A DNA stretch of 45,178 nt from Woeseiaceae bacterium (GTDB taxonomy: Bacteria; Pseudomonadota; Gammaproteobacteria; Steroidobacterales; Woeseiaceae). Made by a program: the position numbers and the translations under genes. Shown piece after piece: positions 15,176-24,019 of the stretch. The DNA lies in NCBI GenBank assembly GCA_013001045.1, contig JABDNG010000039.1:1-45178 (forward strand), given 5' to 3'. Position 1 is the first letter of the stretch, and every line of letters begins with the position of its first letter. Under the pieces are notes generated by a model. It saw only the letters and a list, made by a program, of their open reading frames with translations, made no database searches and was not told where the DNA came from.

Positions 15176-17254
15176 CTACATGCTCGGCGGACGCGCGAGA
15201 TAGTCCGGAACTACCGCGATGGATTCGGGCGAATCCTGTGAGCTTACGGCCGCCGGTGCAATATCCCCCCCAACACTGTTCAAAATATCATCGAAGCGCA
15301 GCACGGCATCTTGCGATTTTTCAGCGACATACAGATTCGTGCCGTCAAAAGCCAGATCGACCGGATTACCGAGCCTGGTGTCGCCAAGCAGGGCATCGTT
15401 GCCATTATTGATTTGCAGGACGACGTCAGTGACCCCAGCAGCCTGGCTTGCGCCTTCAATCACGAAAATCTTGCCGTCGGTTGCAAAAGACGCGTCGCCG
15501 ATATCGGATACGATGAGCGCGTCGGTTGTTCCGCCTACATGCACGATACCGTGCAGATTTGTCGCCTCAGCGAATCCGGTTGCCGTTGCATAACGCGGTG
15601 TGATCACCCTGTCAGGACCGTTCGCGCCCTGATTCGACACAAATGCGTCAAACACCGCCACAGTGCCGTCGGTCATTGCCACGAAGAGTCGGTCAGAAAC
15701 CGGATCGTAATCAAGGTCCCAGGGACGCTGCTCAAGGGTGGCGACGAACAACGGTGCGGAATCACCGGCCGCCTCGGCGCCAAAGACACGAATCGCTGGC
15801 AACGCCTGATCATTGTCCGCAATCATGACGAGACCTGAGGCATCATCGGTATCGACGCCTTTCGGGCTTACGATGCCCGTCGTCGCACCGCGAATAATAC
15901 GATCACGCACATCGCCCGCAACGTCCCCGTCGCGAGAAACAGCTGCCCGATTCAGAATATAAACGCCGCCGTTTTCATCGTTACCGTCATCGAACGTTGC
16001 CAGCGCGTCGCCCGACTGACTGAAGATGACATTCTCCAGCGCGACACCTGATTCAAGGCTCGCCTGCATCGCGTCCATGGCAGGCGTCAATCGGACCAGG
16101 TCGGCGGCCGCGCCGCCACCGGTAGGGTTCAATGCCACAGCAATCGCTGTCGTGGTGAACGCCGATGCATCGTCAAGATCGGAAATATCCGCCAGCATAC
16201 CGGCACCACCGGAGGCGGGTCCAAGCACGAGTGATTGCGGCGCATCTGAATCCGTTGTGCGGTCAGGCGCAATATCGCCGCTTTCGCCATCAAGAACATC
16301 CTTGTATGCCAGTATCTTGTTGTTGCCGAATTCGGCAATCCACGCTTCGCTGCCGTTTAGCACGATGTCGACGGGATTACGCAGCAAAGTGTGTGGCCCC
16401 GCGATGCTTCTTGCAGGCGACTGTGCGCCGGATACGGTACTGGCGTCGGCAATGACGATAATTTCGCCATCGTCATTGGAGATATCGCTGCCAACATCAG
16501 TAACCACCAGGCGATCACCAGCCGCATCGTACGCAATACCGCTCAGATTGGTCGCACCGTCCGGAGTAATCGTGCGGCTGGCGGCCGTTGAAAAGCCGCT
16601 CGTGACGAAATCGTCGATGACCTCGATGGTACCGTTGCTTGCAGCAACGAACAGGCGATCGCTTGCCTCGTCATAGACGAGGTCAGTCGGCTCGACAGCG
16701 ATAACGGCACTTGCGATCGAAACCGCATTCTCCCCGGCCGCCGTGCCATAAACCTCTATTGATGAACCCTGAAAGTTCGCTGCAAATACAAGGCCAGCAC
16801 GATGTGCAATCGAGATGCCGCGAAGAGACATTGAGCCGGGCGCCATGAATTCGCGATCCAACTGTCCATCGAATGCGCTGTCGTTGGCTCGATTGTCGAC
16901 ACGGTTGATGACGCGCAGGCTTCCTGGCGGGCCGTTGAGATCGCCTGCCAGATAGAGATTGTCCGAGGCGTCTATCGCGGCGCCCTGGTTGTTGCCTGCA
17001 TCGAAGGAGTTAAGCAGTTGCAGATTTTCGTCCAGGCGATCGATCTTGCCTGCATTCGCCGAACCGTTGTGGGTCACATAAATGTCCACCGGGGTGAAGA
17101 CAGCGGGTGGCGGTGGTGGTGGTGGCGGTGGTTCTACGACAGGCGCTGAGCCGCCGCCCCCGCCGCATCCGCCAAGCAATACTGCAGCCGTAACAGTCCA
17201 ACCGGTCGTCGCGCGTTTCGTAAGGCTGCGCGCTCTGGTCATTTTGCTATTCAT
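15176..17254 (-). CDS. Lipoprotein with polyproline linker and beta-propeller repeats
   Basis: 692 residues. GGAGA precedes the ATG. The signal sequence ends in a lipobox (VLLGGC, Cys30), followed by a Gly-rich stretch and nine consecutive Pro (42-50), a flexible spacer away from the membrane. The rest is repeated YVTN/NHL-like blades: DASDNLYLAGDLNGPPGSL, DEASDRLFVAASNGTIEVIDDF, DAAGDRLVVTDVGSD, DPVSDRLFVAMTDGTVAVFDAF, DGTNLYVAEKSQDAVLRFDDIL. About two sets of propeller blades fit. Such proteins usually bind other macromolecules at the cell surface; no catalytic motif is seen. The protein is Asp-rich and acidic, as is common in marine bacteria. It has its own terminator at 15095-15123. Confidence 0.82.
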   Translation of the reverse strand: MNSKMTRARSLTKRATTGWTVTAAVLLGGCGGGGGSAPVVEPPPPPPPPPAVFTPVDIYVTHNGSANAGKIDRLDENLQLLNSFDAGNNQGAAIDASDNLYLAGDLNGPPGSLRVINRVDNRANDSAFDGQLDREFMAPGSMSLRGISIAHRAGLVFAANFQGSSIEVYGTAAGENAVSIASAVIAVEPTDLVYDEASDRLFVAASNGTIEVIDDFVTSGFSTAASRTITPDGATNLSGIAYDAAGDRLVVTDVGSDISNDDGEIIVIADASTVSGAQSPARSIAGPHTLLRNPVDIVLNGSEAWIAEFGNNKILAYKDVLDGESGDIAPDRTTDSDAPQSLVLGPASGGAGMLADISDLDDASAFTTTAIAVALNPTGGGAAADLVRLTPAMDAMQASLESGVALENVIFSQSGDALATFDDGNDENGGVYILNRAAVSRDGDVAGDVRDRIIRGATTGIVSPKGVDTDDASGLVMIADNDQALPAIRVFGAEAAGDSAPLFVATLEQRPWDLDYDPVSDRLFVAMTDGTVAVFDAFVSNQGANGPDRVITPRYATATGFAEATNLHGIVHVGGTTDALIVSDIGDASFATDGKIFVIEGASQAAGVTDVVLQINNGNDALLGDTRLGNPVDLAFDGTNLYVAEKSQDAVLRFDDILNSVGGDIAPAAVSSQDSPESIAVVPDYLARPPSM

Positions 17255-17583
17255 TTTCGTTCTCCGAAATCCATTCGCATCCGCCGCTTTGATGCGGTGC
17301 CAACCGCGCCGCGGACAAAATGCTCATCCAATAGTGGTGAGCCCAAGCAGGTTCGAAGTCTGAAGATTGTTTATTTGGCCGTCATGAGGCCCCGAAGCGG
17401 GCCAGACTGGGGTGTTCGGCCCAGACGAGGCCGCGCAAAGCCAGTGATTATGCGATTCTCACCGAGCGGAAATCAGTAACGTCGACGGCAGGCGATGTTC
17501 AGTATTGTGACCGAATCGACATTTTTTGAATGCGCTTGTTCAGTCACTCGTCCTTACTTTCTTTTTCATACCGATTTGCTTGC
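17255..17583. other. Intergenic stretch upstream of the propeller lipoprotein gene
   Basis: About 330 bases between the lipoprotein start and the hairpin-chain terminator. I see the GGAGA ribosome binding site of the lipoprotein at its left end, a modest GGCCC/GGGCC pairing near 17390-17404 and no credible coding frame. It presumably holds the lipoprotein promoter; I cannot pick out convincing -10/-35 boxes. Confidence 0.4.
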
Positions 17584-17707
17584 AAAAAAAGGCCGGGGGG
17601 AGCGAGCCCCCGGCCAGTCTCAGCGTTGGGTTTTAATGGGAGCAATCACGCTGAGTATTTCAATTGTCGACACCGACGGGCTGTAGCCCGCCGCCCATCG
17701 GTGTCGA
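17584..17707 (-). ncRNA. Chain of three hairpins ending in a strong terminator; structured 3' UTR or small RNA
   Basis: Read on the minus strand, three structures follow one another. First a 10-pair stem (TCGACACCGA 17667-17676 with its complement 17698-17707) enclosing a five-pair hairpin (CGGGC/GCCCG, 17677-17690). Then an eight-pair stem (17619-17626 with 17648-17655) with a 21-base loop. Last a nine-pair G/C stem (17591-17599 with 17607-17615) followed by seven T on the minus strand. The last is a textbook intrinsic terminator. The structures start nine bases after the stop of the 39-codon gene, so they may be its 3' UTR or a separate small RNA. Confidence 0.55.
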
Positions 17708-17715
17708 TATGCACC

Positions 17716-17835
17716 TCATTGCAGCAATGGCCGAATGCCGACGCCGTTGCTGGACACGCCGTCCACCATGGCGCCGAACGCCAGTGTGGCGGCGGCCGCG
17801 CTGAGCAAGATTGTTCCGGTGCTTCGTTCTTTCAT
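17716..17835 (-). CDS. Small hydrophobic secreted or membrane protein, 39 residues
   Basis: An ATG at 17835 opens a 39-codon frame: a basic start (MKERSTG), a hydrophobic stretch (TILLSAAAATLAFGAMV) and a short polar tail (DGVSSNGVGIRPLLQ). The charge and hydrophobicity pattern is that of a signal peptide or single membrane helix. A weak GGGAT lies upstream. The call is supported by a minus-strand terminator downstream for which no other gene exists. No family is recognised. It could instead be a chance frame inside a small RNA gene. Confidence 0.4.
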   Translation of the reverse strand: MKERSTGTILLSAAAATLAFGAMVDGVSSNGVGIRPLLQ

Positions 17836-17993
17836 TTCGATCCCGAACCGGTTTTTCGTGATGGGGAGCAGTCTGTCGGTAATTCCTGGCGCAGAAAATC
17901 GGCCAAATACCCTAGAGCGACTGGGGTCAAGTACCTAGATTCGAAGTAGTAACCCGCTGCAATGCGCGACCTGAGTCCGTTTATGTGACGTGT

Positions 17994-18005
17994 TCGTAAT
18001 TACGA
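17994..18005. promoter_or_regulatory. Twelve-base perfect palindrome, possible operator
   Basis: TCGTAATTACGA is a perfect palindrome 93 bases before the start of the signalling operon. It could be a regulator site; no match to a specific family is claimed. Confidence 0.35.
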
Positions 18006-18029
18006 CCATTTTTAACCGTGTTAGCATTA

Positions 18030-18044
18030 TGAGAATGATTCGCA
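18030..18044 (+). promoter_or_regulatory. Fur-box-like site upstream of the signalling operon
   Basis: TGAGAATGATTCGCA matches the 7-1-7 Fur consensus TGATAATNATTATCA at 11 of 14 specified bases and the frequent variant TGAGAATGATTCTCA at 14 of 15. It ends 54 bases before the ATG at 18099, a usual operator position. Iron control is an inference; the operon genes show no iron-related motif. Confidence 0.45.
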
Positions 18045-18098
18045 ACAACAATTCGACGGCGGCGTAGCAATCACGTCCTCGTTTCTGAGAGAAACCTT

Positions 18099-18938
18099 AT
18101 GCTCCGATACCTAAGCATTGTCGCTTTGTTCAGCTTGATGCTGGCCATCGGGTCGCCACAGCAGGCCGCTGCGGCTGCTCCACTGAATGTCTCCGTGCAA
18201 GGAAACGTGCTTACCGCGGACCTCCAGGTCCCTGGCGGCTACTCGACAAAATTGACCGTCACGTTTGAAAATGTCGTTGGGCTCAGCGCCGACAGCCTGA
18301 ACGTCAGCGCTGCAGCAATTAATCCACTCGACATCAATCTGCTCGCCCGCCTTGGCAACGTTGTTTCTGGCATACCGGCCGGATTTCCGATGCTGGTCAG
18401 CATTGAGCCCGACCCGAGTCGCGGCTTGAGCTTCAGCGGTGTCGTCAACATCGAGCTTTATACTCACGATCTCGAATTTGTCGCTGCATCACCGCTACGA
18501 CTGTTTTCCGCGCCGCATGGCGGCGCTTTCGAGGATATTACTGTAATGCACGGCGCCGGCAGCTATCGCAGTGGCGGCACGAAGGGTAATTTTTCCGAGT
18601 TTATTATCGCCGTCGATTCGAGAACACCACTCGCTGCAGCCGGCGACAAGCTGCAACGCTTGCGCTCTCTGCTGGATGGATTCTCGACACATATGGATGC
18701 GGACATATACAACCAGCTTTCGGGCCTGGTAAGTGCTGCAGAAAGTGCCTACGCATCGAATTCGCTGGTTGCCTCGGTGACCTATGTTGAAGCGTTCGCC
18801 GATGCCGTTGAAAATCACGGTAACGCAATCCCGAACGTCTGGAGCGCGTCTCACAGTCTCGAGAATATTGCGGGAAGATTGCGCGCCTCCGCGGGTACCC
18901 TACGCTTCAGCTTGACGCTGGCGATAAATAACCTCTGA
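18099..18938 (+). CDS. Secreted protein of unknown function, first gene of signalling operon
   Basis: 279 residues with a signal peptide (MLRYLSIVALFSLMLAIGSPQQAAAA). The N-terminal two thirds is beta-rich (VSVQGNVLTADLQVPGGYSTKLTVTFENVVGLSADSLNVSA ... IEPDPSRGLSFSGVVNIELYTHDLEFVAASPLRLFSAPHGGAFEDIT). The last third is helical (~185-265). From memory it resembles xanthomonad proteins labelled DUF6689, but I cannot verify that. It starts the run of genes that continues 16 bases downstream with the FHA-GAF gene, so an exported partner or sensor for that cascade is plausible. Confidence 0.72.
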   Translation: MLRYLSIVALFSLMLAIGSPQQAAAAAPLNVSVQGNVLTADLQVPGGYSTKLTVTFENVVGLSADSLNVSAAAINPLDINLLARLGNVVSGIPAGFPMLVSIEPDPSRGLSFSGVVNIELYTHDLEFVAASPLRLFSAPHGGAFEDITVMHGAGSYRSGGTKGNFSEFIIAVDSRTPLAAAGDKLQRLRSLLDGFSTHMDADIYNQLSGLVSAAESAYASNSLVASVTYVEAFADAVENHGNAIPNVWSASHSLENIAGRLRASAGTLRFSLTLAINNL

Positions 18939-18954
18939 CGCGAAGGACCCGGCA

Positions 18955-19908
18955 ATGCGCGCTCGCCTGACGTTTTACGAAACGGACCGGCCTGCTCGGC
19001 AATACCTCCTGGACGAAGCGGTCCGCTATCTCATTGGTCGCGACAAATCCTGTGCGATATTGATCGCCGATGGCACGCTCTCGCGTCGGCATGCGAAACT
19101 TGAGTTTCATCAAGGCGTTTGGCGCCTGTCGGATCTGGCTAGCAAGAACGGGACACTGATCGCTGGCCGACCCATTAACCACCACCAACTGATCGACGAC
19201 GAATGGATCGAGTTCGGCAGCGTGCTTGCGTGTTTCGATCGAGTAACTCAGGCGTCGATTGATGCCGATGAGCAGCGCATCGGCGAGCAGTGGCAAAGTT
19301 CGGTACAACTGAGTCGCGTACTAACGCCATCGATGGAGACCAGCGAATTGCTGGCGCGATTGCTCGAGTCCTTTGTAACGACGTCGGGATCTGAGCGTGG
19401 TTTCATTATGTTGCAGCAAGCCTCGGGCGAGTTTTGTCCCGATGTCGTTCTACCGCATGGCATCACCGATTTCACCGGTAGCCGCAGCGTCGTTGACAAG
19501 ACCTTTGACGAGAATCGGCCGGTTGTGTGCAGCGATGTCAGCCAGGATGCCAGGCTTGGCCCGCAACCGAGTATCGTCAGCGGTGCGATTTCGGCGCTTG
19601 CCTGCGTACCACTGCGGGTCGGTGAGCAAGTCCTCGGCGTCATCTACGTCGACAGCCGCAGATCGGGGAAACAGTTCACCGACCTCGATATCGAGCTATT
19701 ACAGGCACTTGCGGACCATGCGGCCCTGGTCGTCAGCGTGTCGCGATTGCGCGAAAACATTGTAGACTTGAGTGAAATGCTACCCGCCGAACTCAATCGC
19801 GATATCCCGCCGGATGAGGCCCTGATCAGCAAGCTGCAGCGTCTGCTGCCGCGGCTGAAGAACCCGGGCAAAGCGCCAGGCGCCACGGTCGCTGGCGCAG
19901 ATAGTTGA
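18955..19908 (+). CDS. FHA-GAF signalling protein
   Basis: 317 residues. An N-terminal FHA domain (~5-95) keeps the phosphothreonine-binding core: GRD (28-30), LSRRHAKLEF (42-51) and SKNGT (63-67). A GAF domain follows (~120-265; LLARLLESFVTTSGSERGFIMLQQ ... SALACVPLRVGEQVLGVIYVDSRRSGKQFTDLDIELLQALADHAALVV). The tail is a short helical, Pro-rich extension. GAAGGA precedes the ATG. Its stop overlaps the TTG start of the kinase gene by four bases, implying co-translation, so the FHA domain most likely binds the phosphorylated neighbouring kinase while GAF senses a ligand. Cytoplasmic. Confidence 0.9.
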   Translation: MRARLTFYETDRPARQYLLDEAVRYLIGRDKSCAILIADGTLSRRHAKLEFHQGVWRLSDLASKNGTLIAGRPINHHQLIDDEWIEFGSVLACFDRVTQASIDADEQRIGEQWQSSVQLSRVLTPSMETSELLARLLESFVTTSGSERGFIMLQQASGEFCPDVVLPHGITDFTGSRSVVDKTFDENRPVVCSDVSQDARLGPQPSIVSGAISALACVPLRVGEQVLGVIYVDSRRSGKQFTDLDIELLQALADHAALVVSVSRLRENIVDLSEMLPAELNRDIPPDEALISKLQRLLPRLKNPGKAPGATVAGADS

Positions 19909-22900
19909 TTCGCGATGCCACCAAGACCTCGTTAGGTTCCGGCCGTATCCTTGCGGATGGCACGGTCCTGTCGGAGCGTTATCAGATCATCCGCCTGCTG
20001 GGTGTTGGCGGCATGGGCATGGTGTACCTGGCCCACGACAAGCAGCTGAATCTCGATGTTGCACTGAAGGTCTTGCGTTTTGGCGGCACCGCGAATGAGA
20101 CGCGGCTGGAGCGATTTCGCAGCGAGCTTGTGTTGGCGCGGCAGATATCGCATCGCAATGTCGTGCGCATACACGATATCGGCCAGTCCGGCGAGACGCA
20201 TTACATCACCATGGACTTCGTTGACGGCGAGTCGCTCAAACACATTCTGGATCTGGAGGGCGCGCTTGATGCGGCGCGTGCCACGGCGATTGCTGCTGAC
20301 CTCGCCGACGCACTGGCGGAAGCGCATCATGCCGAAATCGTGCATCGCGACGTCAAGCCGGCCAATGTGCTGATCGGCGACGACCGTGCGTACCTGACCG
20401 ACTTTGGCATCGCCCGCTCGATTCACGCCGACGGCCTGACGCTCGTCGGCGAAATCGTTGGCACGCTCGATTATCTGGCGCCGGAGCAGGCGCGCGGTTC
20501 GAAAATTGATGGCCGTGCCGATATCTACGCCCTGGGATTGTTGTTGTTCGAGATGTTGACAGGCGAGCGGCCGTTTACAGGCGAGACCGTAGAAGAAGTG
20601 CTTGCGCAGCGCACGCTGGCAAATCCGCGCGACCTGACGGCCGGCAATATGGCGATACCCGCCAAGCTCAAGCCGATCCTGACGCGATGTCTCGCCGTTA
20701 ACCCGGACGATCGGTACCAAGACGCAGCGGAGCTCGCAACAGACCTGCGTGCGGGTAGTACATCGCGACAATGGCATAAGCCGATGCGCGCCATGGCGGT
20801 TGCGGCGGTGCTTGTCGTGGCTGCCTTTATGGCGTGGTCATTCTGGTCGCAGCGCAGTATCGATCGCCCGGCAACTAGCCTGGCTGCCAACAGCAAACCG
20901 GTAGCTGTGCTGCCCTTCGAAGTCGCCGTCAATAACGGTGACCTCGGCAGCATTTCTTTCGGCCTCGCCGACCTGCTCGGTGAACTGCTATCGGGAAGTC
21001 CGATGGTGCAGATCGTCGCGAGTCAACGCGTCAACAACACGTTGCGTGATTTGAATCTAGCGGTCGATAATTTACCGCCATCCGACCAGACGCTACTTGG
21101 CGATCTCCTGGATGCCGACTACCTCGTCGTCGGTCGGTTGCAACAAGTCAATGACACCTATCACGTCGAAGCCAGGCTGCGCGGAGCCGCATCGGGCGAG
21201 GTCATATACCGCGCCAGCTACAACGTCGCCGACGCCGCCGGCATTTTCGCAACGATCGAACCTCTGGCCACCGAGTTGCTCGCCAATCTCGACGTGACCG
21301 CCCGGCCCGCCGAGTCGCTGATTGCGTCGGTGAATCCGCAGGCGATGAGCGCGTTCGCCACGGGCGTCAATCGACTCTCGCAAGGCAACGCCGTCGCGGC
21401 CGTCGAACCGTTACAGGCAGCGGTTCGGGGCGCTCCGGACTTCGCACTCGCCTGGGACCGTCTGGCGCAAGCGTTGTCGATGCTCGGTCAGGATCGTGAG
21501 GCATTATCTGCGGCAGAATCAGCAGTAGCCGCGCTCGATGGCCATGGTGGACGAAGCGCGGCATTGGTTCGAGCACGCAAGGCTGCCCTCGCCGGCGAAT
21601 TTGAAGATTCCGCAGCCGTCCTGGAGCGCCTGCTCGACGAATTGCCCGACGACAATGAAGTGCGATTCATGCTGGCCGAAGTGTATGGTGACGCTGGTCG
21701 CCTGCAGGACGCGGAAAACGCGCTGCAGCGCGTTATCGCTGCCAGCCCAGATCATCCACAGGCCTGGTACCTGCTTGGAAAGTTTTCGATTCTTCAGGGC
21801 AACGCTCGTCGCGCTGCCGACGACTACCTCGTAAAGGCACTGGTGATCCAAAACCGGCTATCAAATGATCAGGGTAAGGCCGATGTACTCAATGCGACTG
21901 GCATCGCCAAGGCTCAGCTGGGCAACGCTGAAGAGGCAAGCGACTATTATCGACAAGCACTGGCCATACGTCAGCGAATTGGCGATGAACGTGGCGTGGC
22001 GGCGGTTCTCGCGAACCTCGCGCGAATCAGCTTACGCGATGGCCGCTACGATGAGGCCCGCCAGGACCTCCTTTCGGCGCGCGATAAACTGAAGGACATC
22101 GGTGACCGCTGGACCGTTGCAAATCTCGAAAACGAGCTTGGCTACCTCGAAGAGCAACGCGGTCGCTTCGAGGCTGCACTCGGACATTATCGCGAGGCGT
22201 TGCGCATTCGAGATGACCTCGGCGACTTGCGCGCGCTCGCCGAGAGTTACAACAACGTGGGTTATGCCTACTATGTGCTCGGTGAGTACGATAACGCAGC
22301 GGTATTTAACGAGCGTTCCCTGGAGACGTATCGAAGAACGGACAACGCCGAAGGGGTTATGTATTCCAGCCAGACTAAAGGGATACTCAATACGGCGCGC
22401 GGCCGCTACGACGAAGCGCTAAAAGCATTACTCGAATCCTTGCAGATCAGCCGGGATATCGATGACGCCCATGCAGAAGCTGTCTCTGAGGGTTACATTG
22501 GCGGCGCACGTTACCTTCAGGGCGAGTATGCCGCTGCCAAAGCGTCATTCGATAATGCTCTCGAAAAACTCGCAGCAATCGGCGATAACAGGGGCCTCGC
22601 AGAATTCACGCTGCACGATGCCGAGCTATCGCTGGCAACAGGAATGCTCGATTCGGCAACAGAGGCCATTCGGCGCGCGAGGGACCTGCTGGCGCTCGAC
22701 GATAACGCGGCCGGCAGGGCAATGTTGCACCGAATCGACGGCAAGATTCTAAGCGCGCGCGGTCAAGCAGGTGAAGCCACCCAGCGCTTCGAAGCAGCAC
22801 TGCGTGAAGCCGACCTGAGCGGTGAAAAGGTAGCGGTCCTTTTGGCGCGCACCGCGTACGCTGCAAGGCTTGAGCCGACAGAACGCATCTCGGAACTGCG

Positions 22901-23255
22901 AGAAATAATCGCTGCGAGCGACCGACTGGGGCATGGCCAGCTCAAGATCGAATCCAGCATTGCGATCGCAGACGCCTACATATCGGCCGAGCGCTTTGAC
23001 GAGGCTGAAGCAGCATTGCGCGATACCTTGAATTCGGATCTTGCAGAGTCCACAGTCCACAGCGATTTTCGTCTGCATGCGTTGCTCGCAGATGTATTGA
23101 GCGCACAAGGACATAGCGCGGATGCAAGGCTTGCCTGGCATCAGGCAGGTCTCGCCGTGCAAAGGGCGCTCAACGCCCAGACGGACCAACAGAAAGAGGC
23201 TTTCTCTAAACTCGCAACGGTCCGCCGCGTTCTCAAGAACTCAGGAACAAGATAA
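19905..23255 (+). CDS. Membrane Ser/Thr protein kinase with TolB-like and TPR sensor region
   Basis: 1116 residues, PknB type. Kinase domain ~26-285: P loop GVGGMGMVY (33-41), Lys55 in VALKVL, catalytic HRDVKPANVL (147-156), DFG (166-168), APE (192-194), so it should be active. A single membrane helix (~296-314) is followed by a TolB/FlgO-like alpha/beta segment (~332-450; KPVAVLPFEV ... GLADLLGELLSGSPMVQIVASQRV ... ADYLVVGRLQ). At least a dozen TPR-like repeats then run to ~1090 and should be periplasmic. The start is a TTG overlapping the FHA gene stop (TTGA); no ATG occurs in frame before the P loop. The stop shares one base with the next ATG (TAATG). Confidence 0.93.
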   Translation: MIRDATKTSLGSGRILADGTVLSERYQIIRLLGVGGMGMVYLAHDKQLNLDVALKVLRFGGTANETRLERFRSELVLARQISHRNVVRIHDIGQSGETHYITMDFVDGESLKHILDLEGALDAARATAIAADLADALAEAHHAEIVHRDVKPANVLIGDDRAYLTDFGIARSIHADGLTLVGEIVGTLDYLAPEQARGSKIDGRADIYALGLLLFEMLTGERPFTGETVEEVLAQRTLANPRDLTAGNMAIPAKLKPILTRCLAVNPDDRYQDAAELATDLRAGSTSRQWHKPMRAMAVAAVLVVAAFMAWSFWSQRSIDRPATSLAANSKPVAVLPFEVAVNNGDLGSISFGLADLLGELLSGSPMVQIVASQRVNNTLRDLNLAVDNLPPSDQTLLGDLLDADYLVVGRLQQVNDTYHVEARLRGAASGEVIYRASYNVADAAGIFATIEPLATELLANLDVTARPAESLIASVNPQAMSAFATGVNRLSQGNAVAAVEPLQAAVRGAPDFALAWDRLAQALSMLGQDREALSAAESAVAALDGHGGRSAALVRARKAALAGEFEDSAAVLERLLDELPDDNEVRFMLAEVYGDAGRLQDAENALQRVIAASPDHPQAWYLLGKFSILQGNARRAADDYLVKALVIQNRLSNDQGKADVLNATGIAKAQLGNAEEASDYYRQALAIRQRIGDERGVAAVLANLARISLRDGRYDEARQDLLSARDKLKDIGDRWTVANLENELGYLEEQRGRFEAALGHYREALRIRDDLGDLRALAESYNNVGYAYYVLGEYDNAAVFNERSLETYRRTDNAEGVMYSSQTKGILNTARGRYDEALKALLESLQISRDIDDAHAEAVSEGYIGGARYLQGEYAAAKASFDNALEKLAAIGDNRGLAEFTLHDAELSLATGMLDSATEAIRRARDLLALDDNAAGRAMLHRIDGKILSARGQAGEATQRFEAALREADLSGEKVAVLLARTAYAARLEPTERISELREIIAASDRLGHGQLKIESSIAIADAYISAERFDEAEAALRDTLNSDLAESTVHSDFRLHALLADVLSAQGHSADARLAWHQAGLAVQRALNAQTDQQKEAFSKLATVRRVLKNSGTR

Positions 23256-24019
23256 TGAAAACAGATCCAGCCTTATTGTCATCGGACGGTGAGACCGATT
23301 TGGCCGCGGTGATGAAGCGTGTTCAGCAGATTTCGGCGGAAAACGAGACGCTCGTGCAACGCCTGGCCGATGGTGAGTTTCGATTCCGTCACCTTGCCAA
23401 AGCAGTGTGGCAGGTGCAGGAAGAAGAACGTCGCAGCATCGCGCTGGAGCTGCACGATGGCATCGGCCAGCTTCTGACAGCGCTGATCAATCATCTGCAG
23501 TATTCTGCCGGTGACACGGCGGCGGCAGAATCTGACAAGTCGATCGAACTTGCAACGACCGCGCTTGCTGAAATACGGCGCCTGTCGCGGGCATTGCGGC
23601 CCTCGGTGCTCGATGACCTGGGACTTGAAGCGGCGCTGCGCTGGTTGGCGCGCACTACGAGCGAAGCATCCGATCTCGACATCTCGCTTGCCTGGCCCGA
23701 TGAGGACGTCACCCTGGATAAGCTGGCTGAGACACTCGTGTTTCGCATTGTGCAAGAGGCACTCACAAACGTCGTGAAACACGCCGATGCCAGTCGCGCG
23801 AGAATTGTTGTCAGTTTCAAGGACGACGCGTTTCAGGTTTCGATTACCGACAACGGCTGCGGCTTCGACGCTGACGCCGTCCTGAACGCCAGCGATCGGG
23901 GATTCGGCACCCGCGGTATGCGTGATCGTGCCGAGCTATTCGGTGGACAGCTGGCGATCGAGTCCGCGCCGGATGAAGGCACATCTGTGTTGCTGCAACT
24001 TCAGGCGGCCTCGCGATGA
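23255..24019 (+). CDS. NarL-family histidine kinase without sensor domain
   Basis: 254 residues. A short N-terminal coiled coil (~15-58) leads straight into a HisKA_3 dimerisation segment, EEERRSIALELHDGIGQLLTALI, with phospho-acceptor His67. The ATP-binding domain has the N box FRIVQEALTNVVKHA (163-177), DNGCGF (199-204) and GFGTRGM (216-222). No membrane helix and no PAS, GAF or HAMP domain is present, so input must come from a partner, most simply the co-translated kinase/FHA-GAF pair. Start and stop both overlap neighbours (TAATG with the Ser/Thr kinase, ATGA with the response regulator). Confidence 0.93.
   Translation: MKTDPALLSSDGETDLAAVMKRVQQISAENETLVQRLADGEFRFRHLAKAVWQVQEEERRSIALELHDGIGQLLTALINHLQYSAGDTAAAESDKSIELATTALAEIRRLSRALRPSVLDDLGLEAALRWLARTTSEASDLDISLAWPDEDVTLDKLAETLVFRIVQEALTNVVKHADASRARIVVSFKDDAFQVSITDNGCGFDADAVLNASDRGFGTRGMRDRAELFGGQLAIESAPDEGTSVLLQLQAASR

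Noticed and set aside
17530-17949. Plus-strand frame across the hairpin chain
   Set aside because: It reads through a perfect terminator and several stems; composition is not protein-like.
19932-20777. Minus-strand frame opposite the Ser/Thr kinase
   Set aside because: The plus strand encodes an unmistakable kinase domain here.
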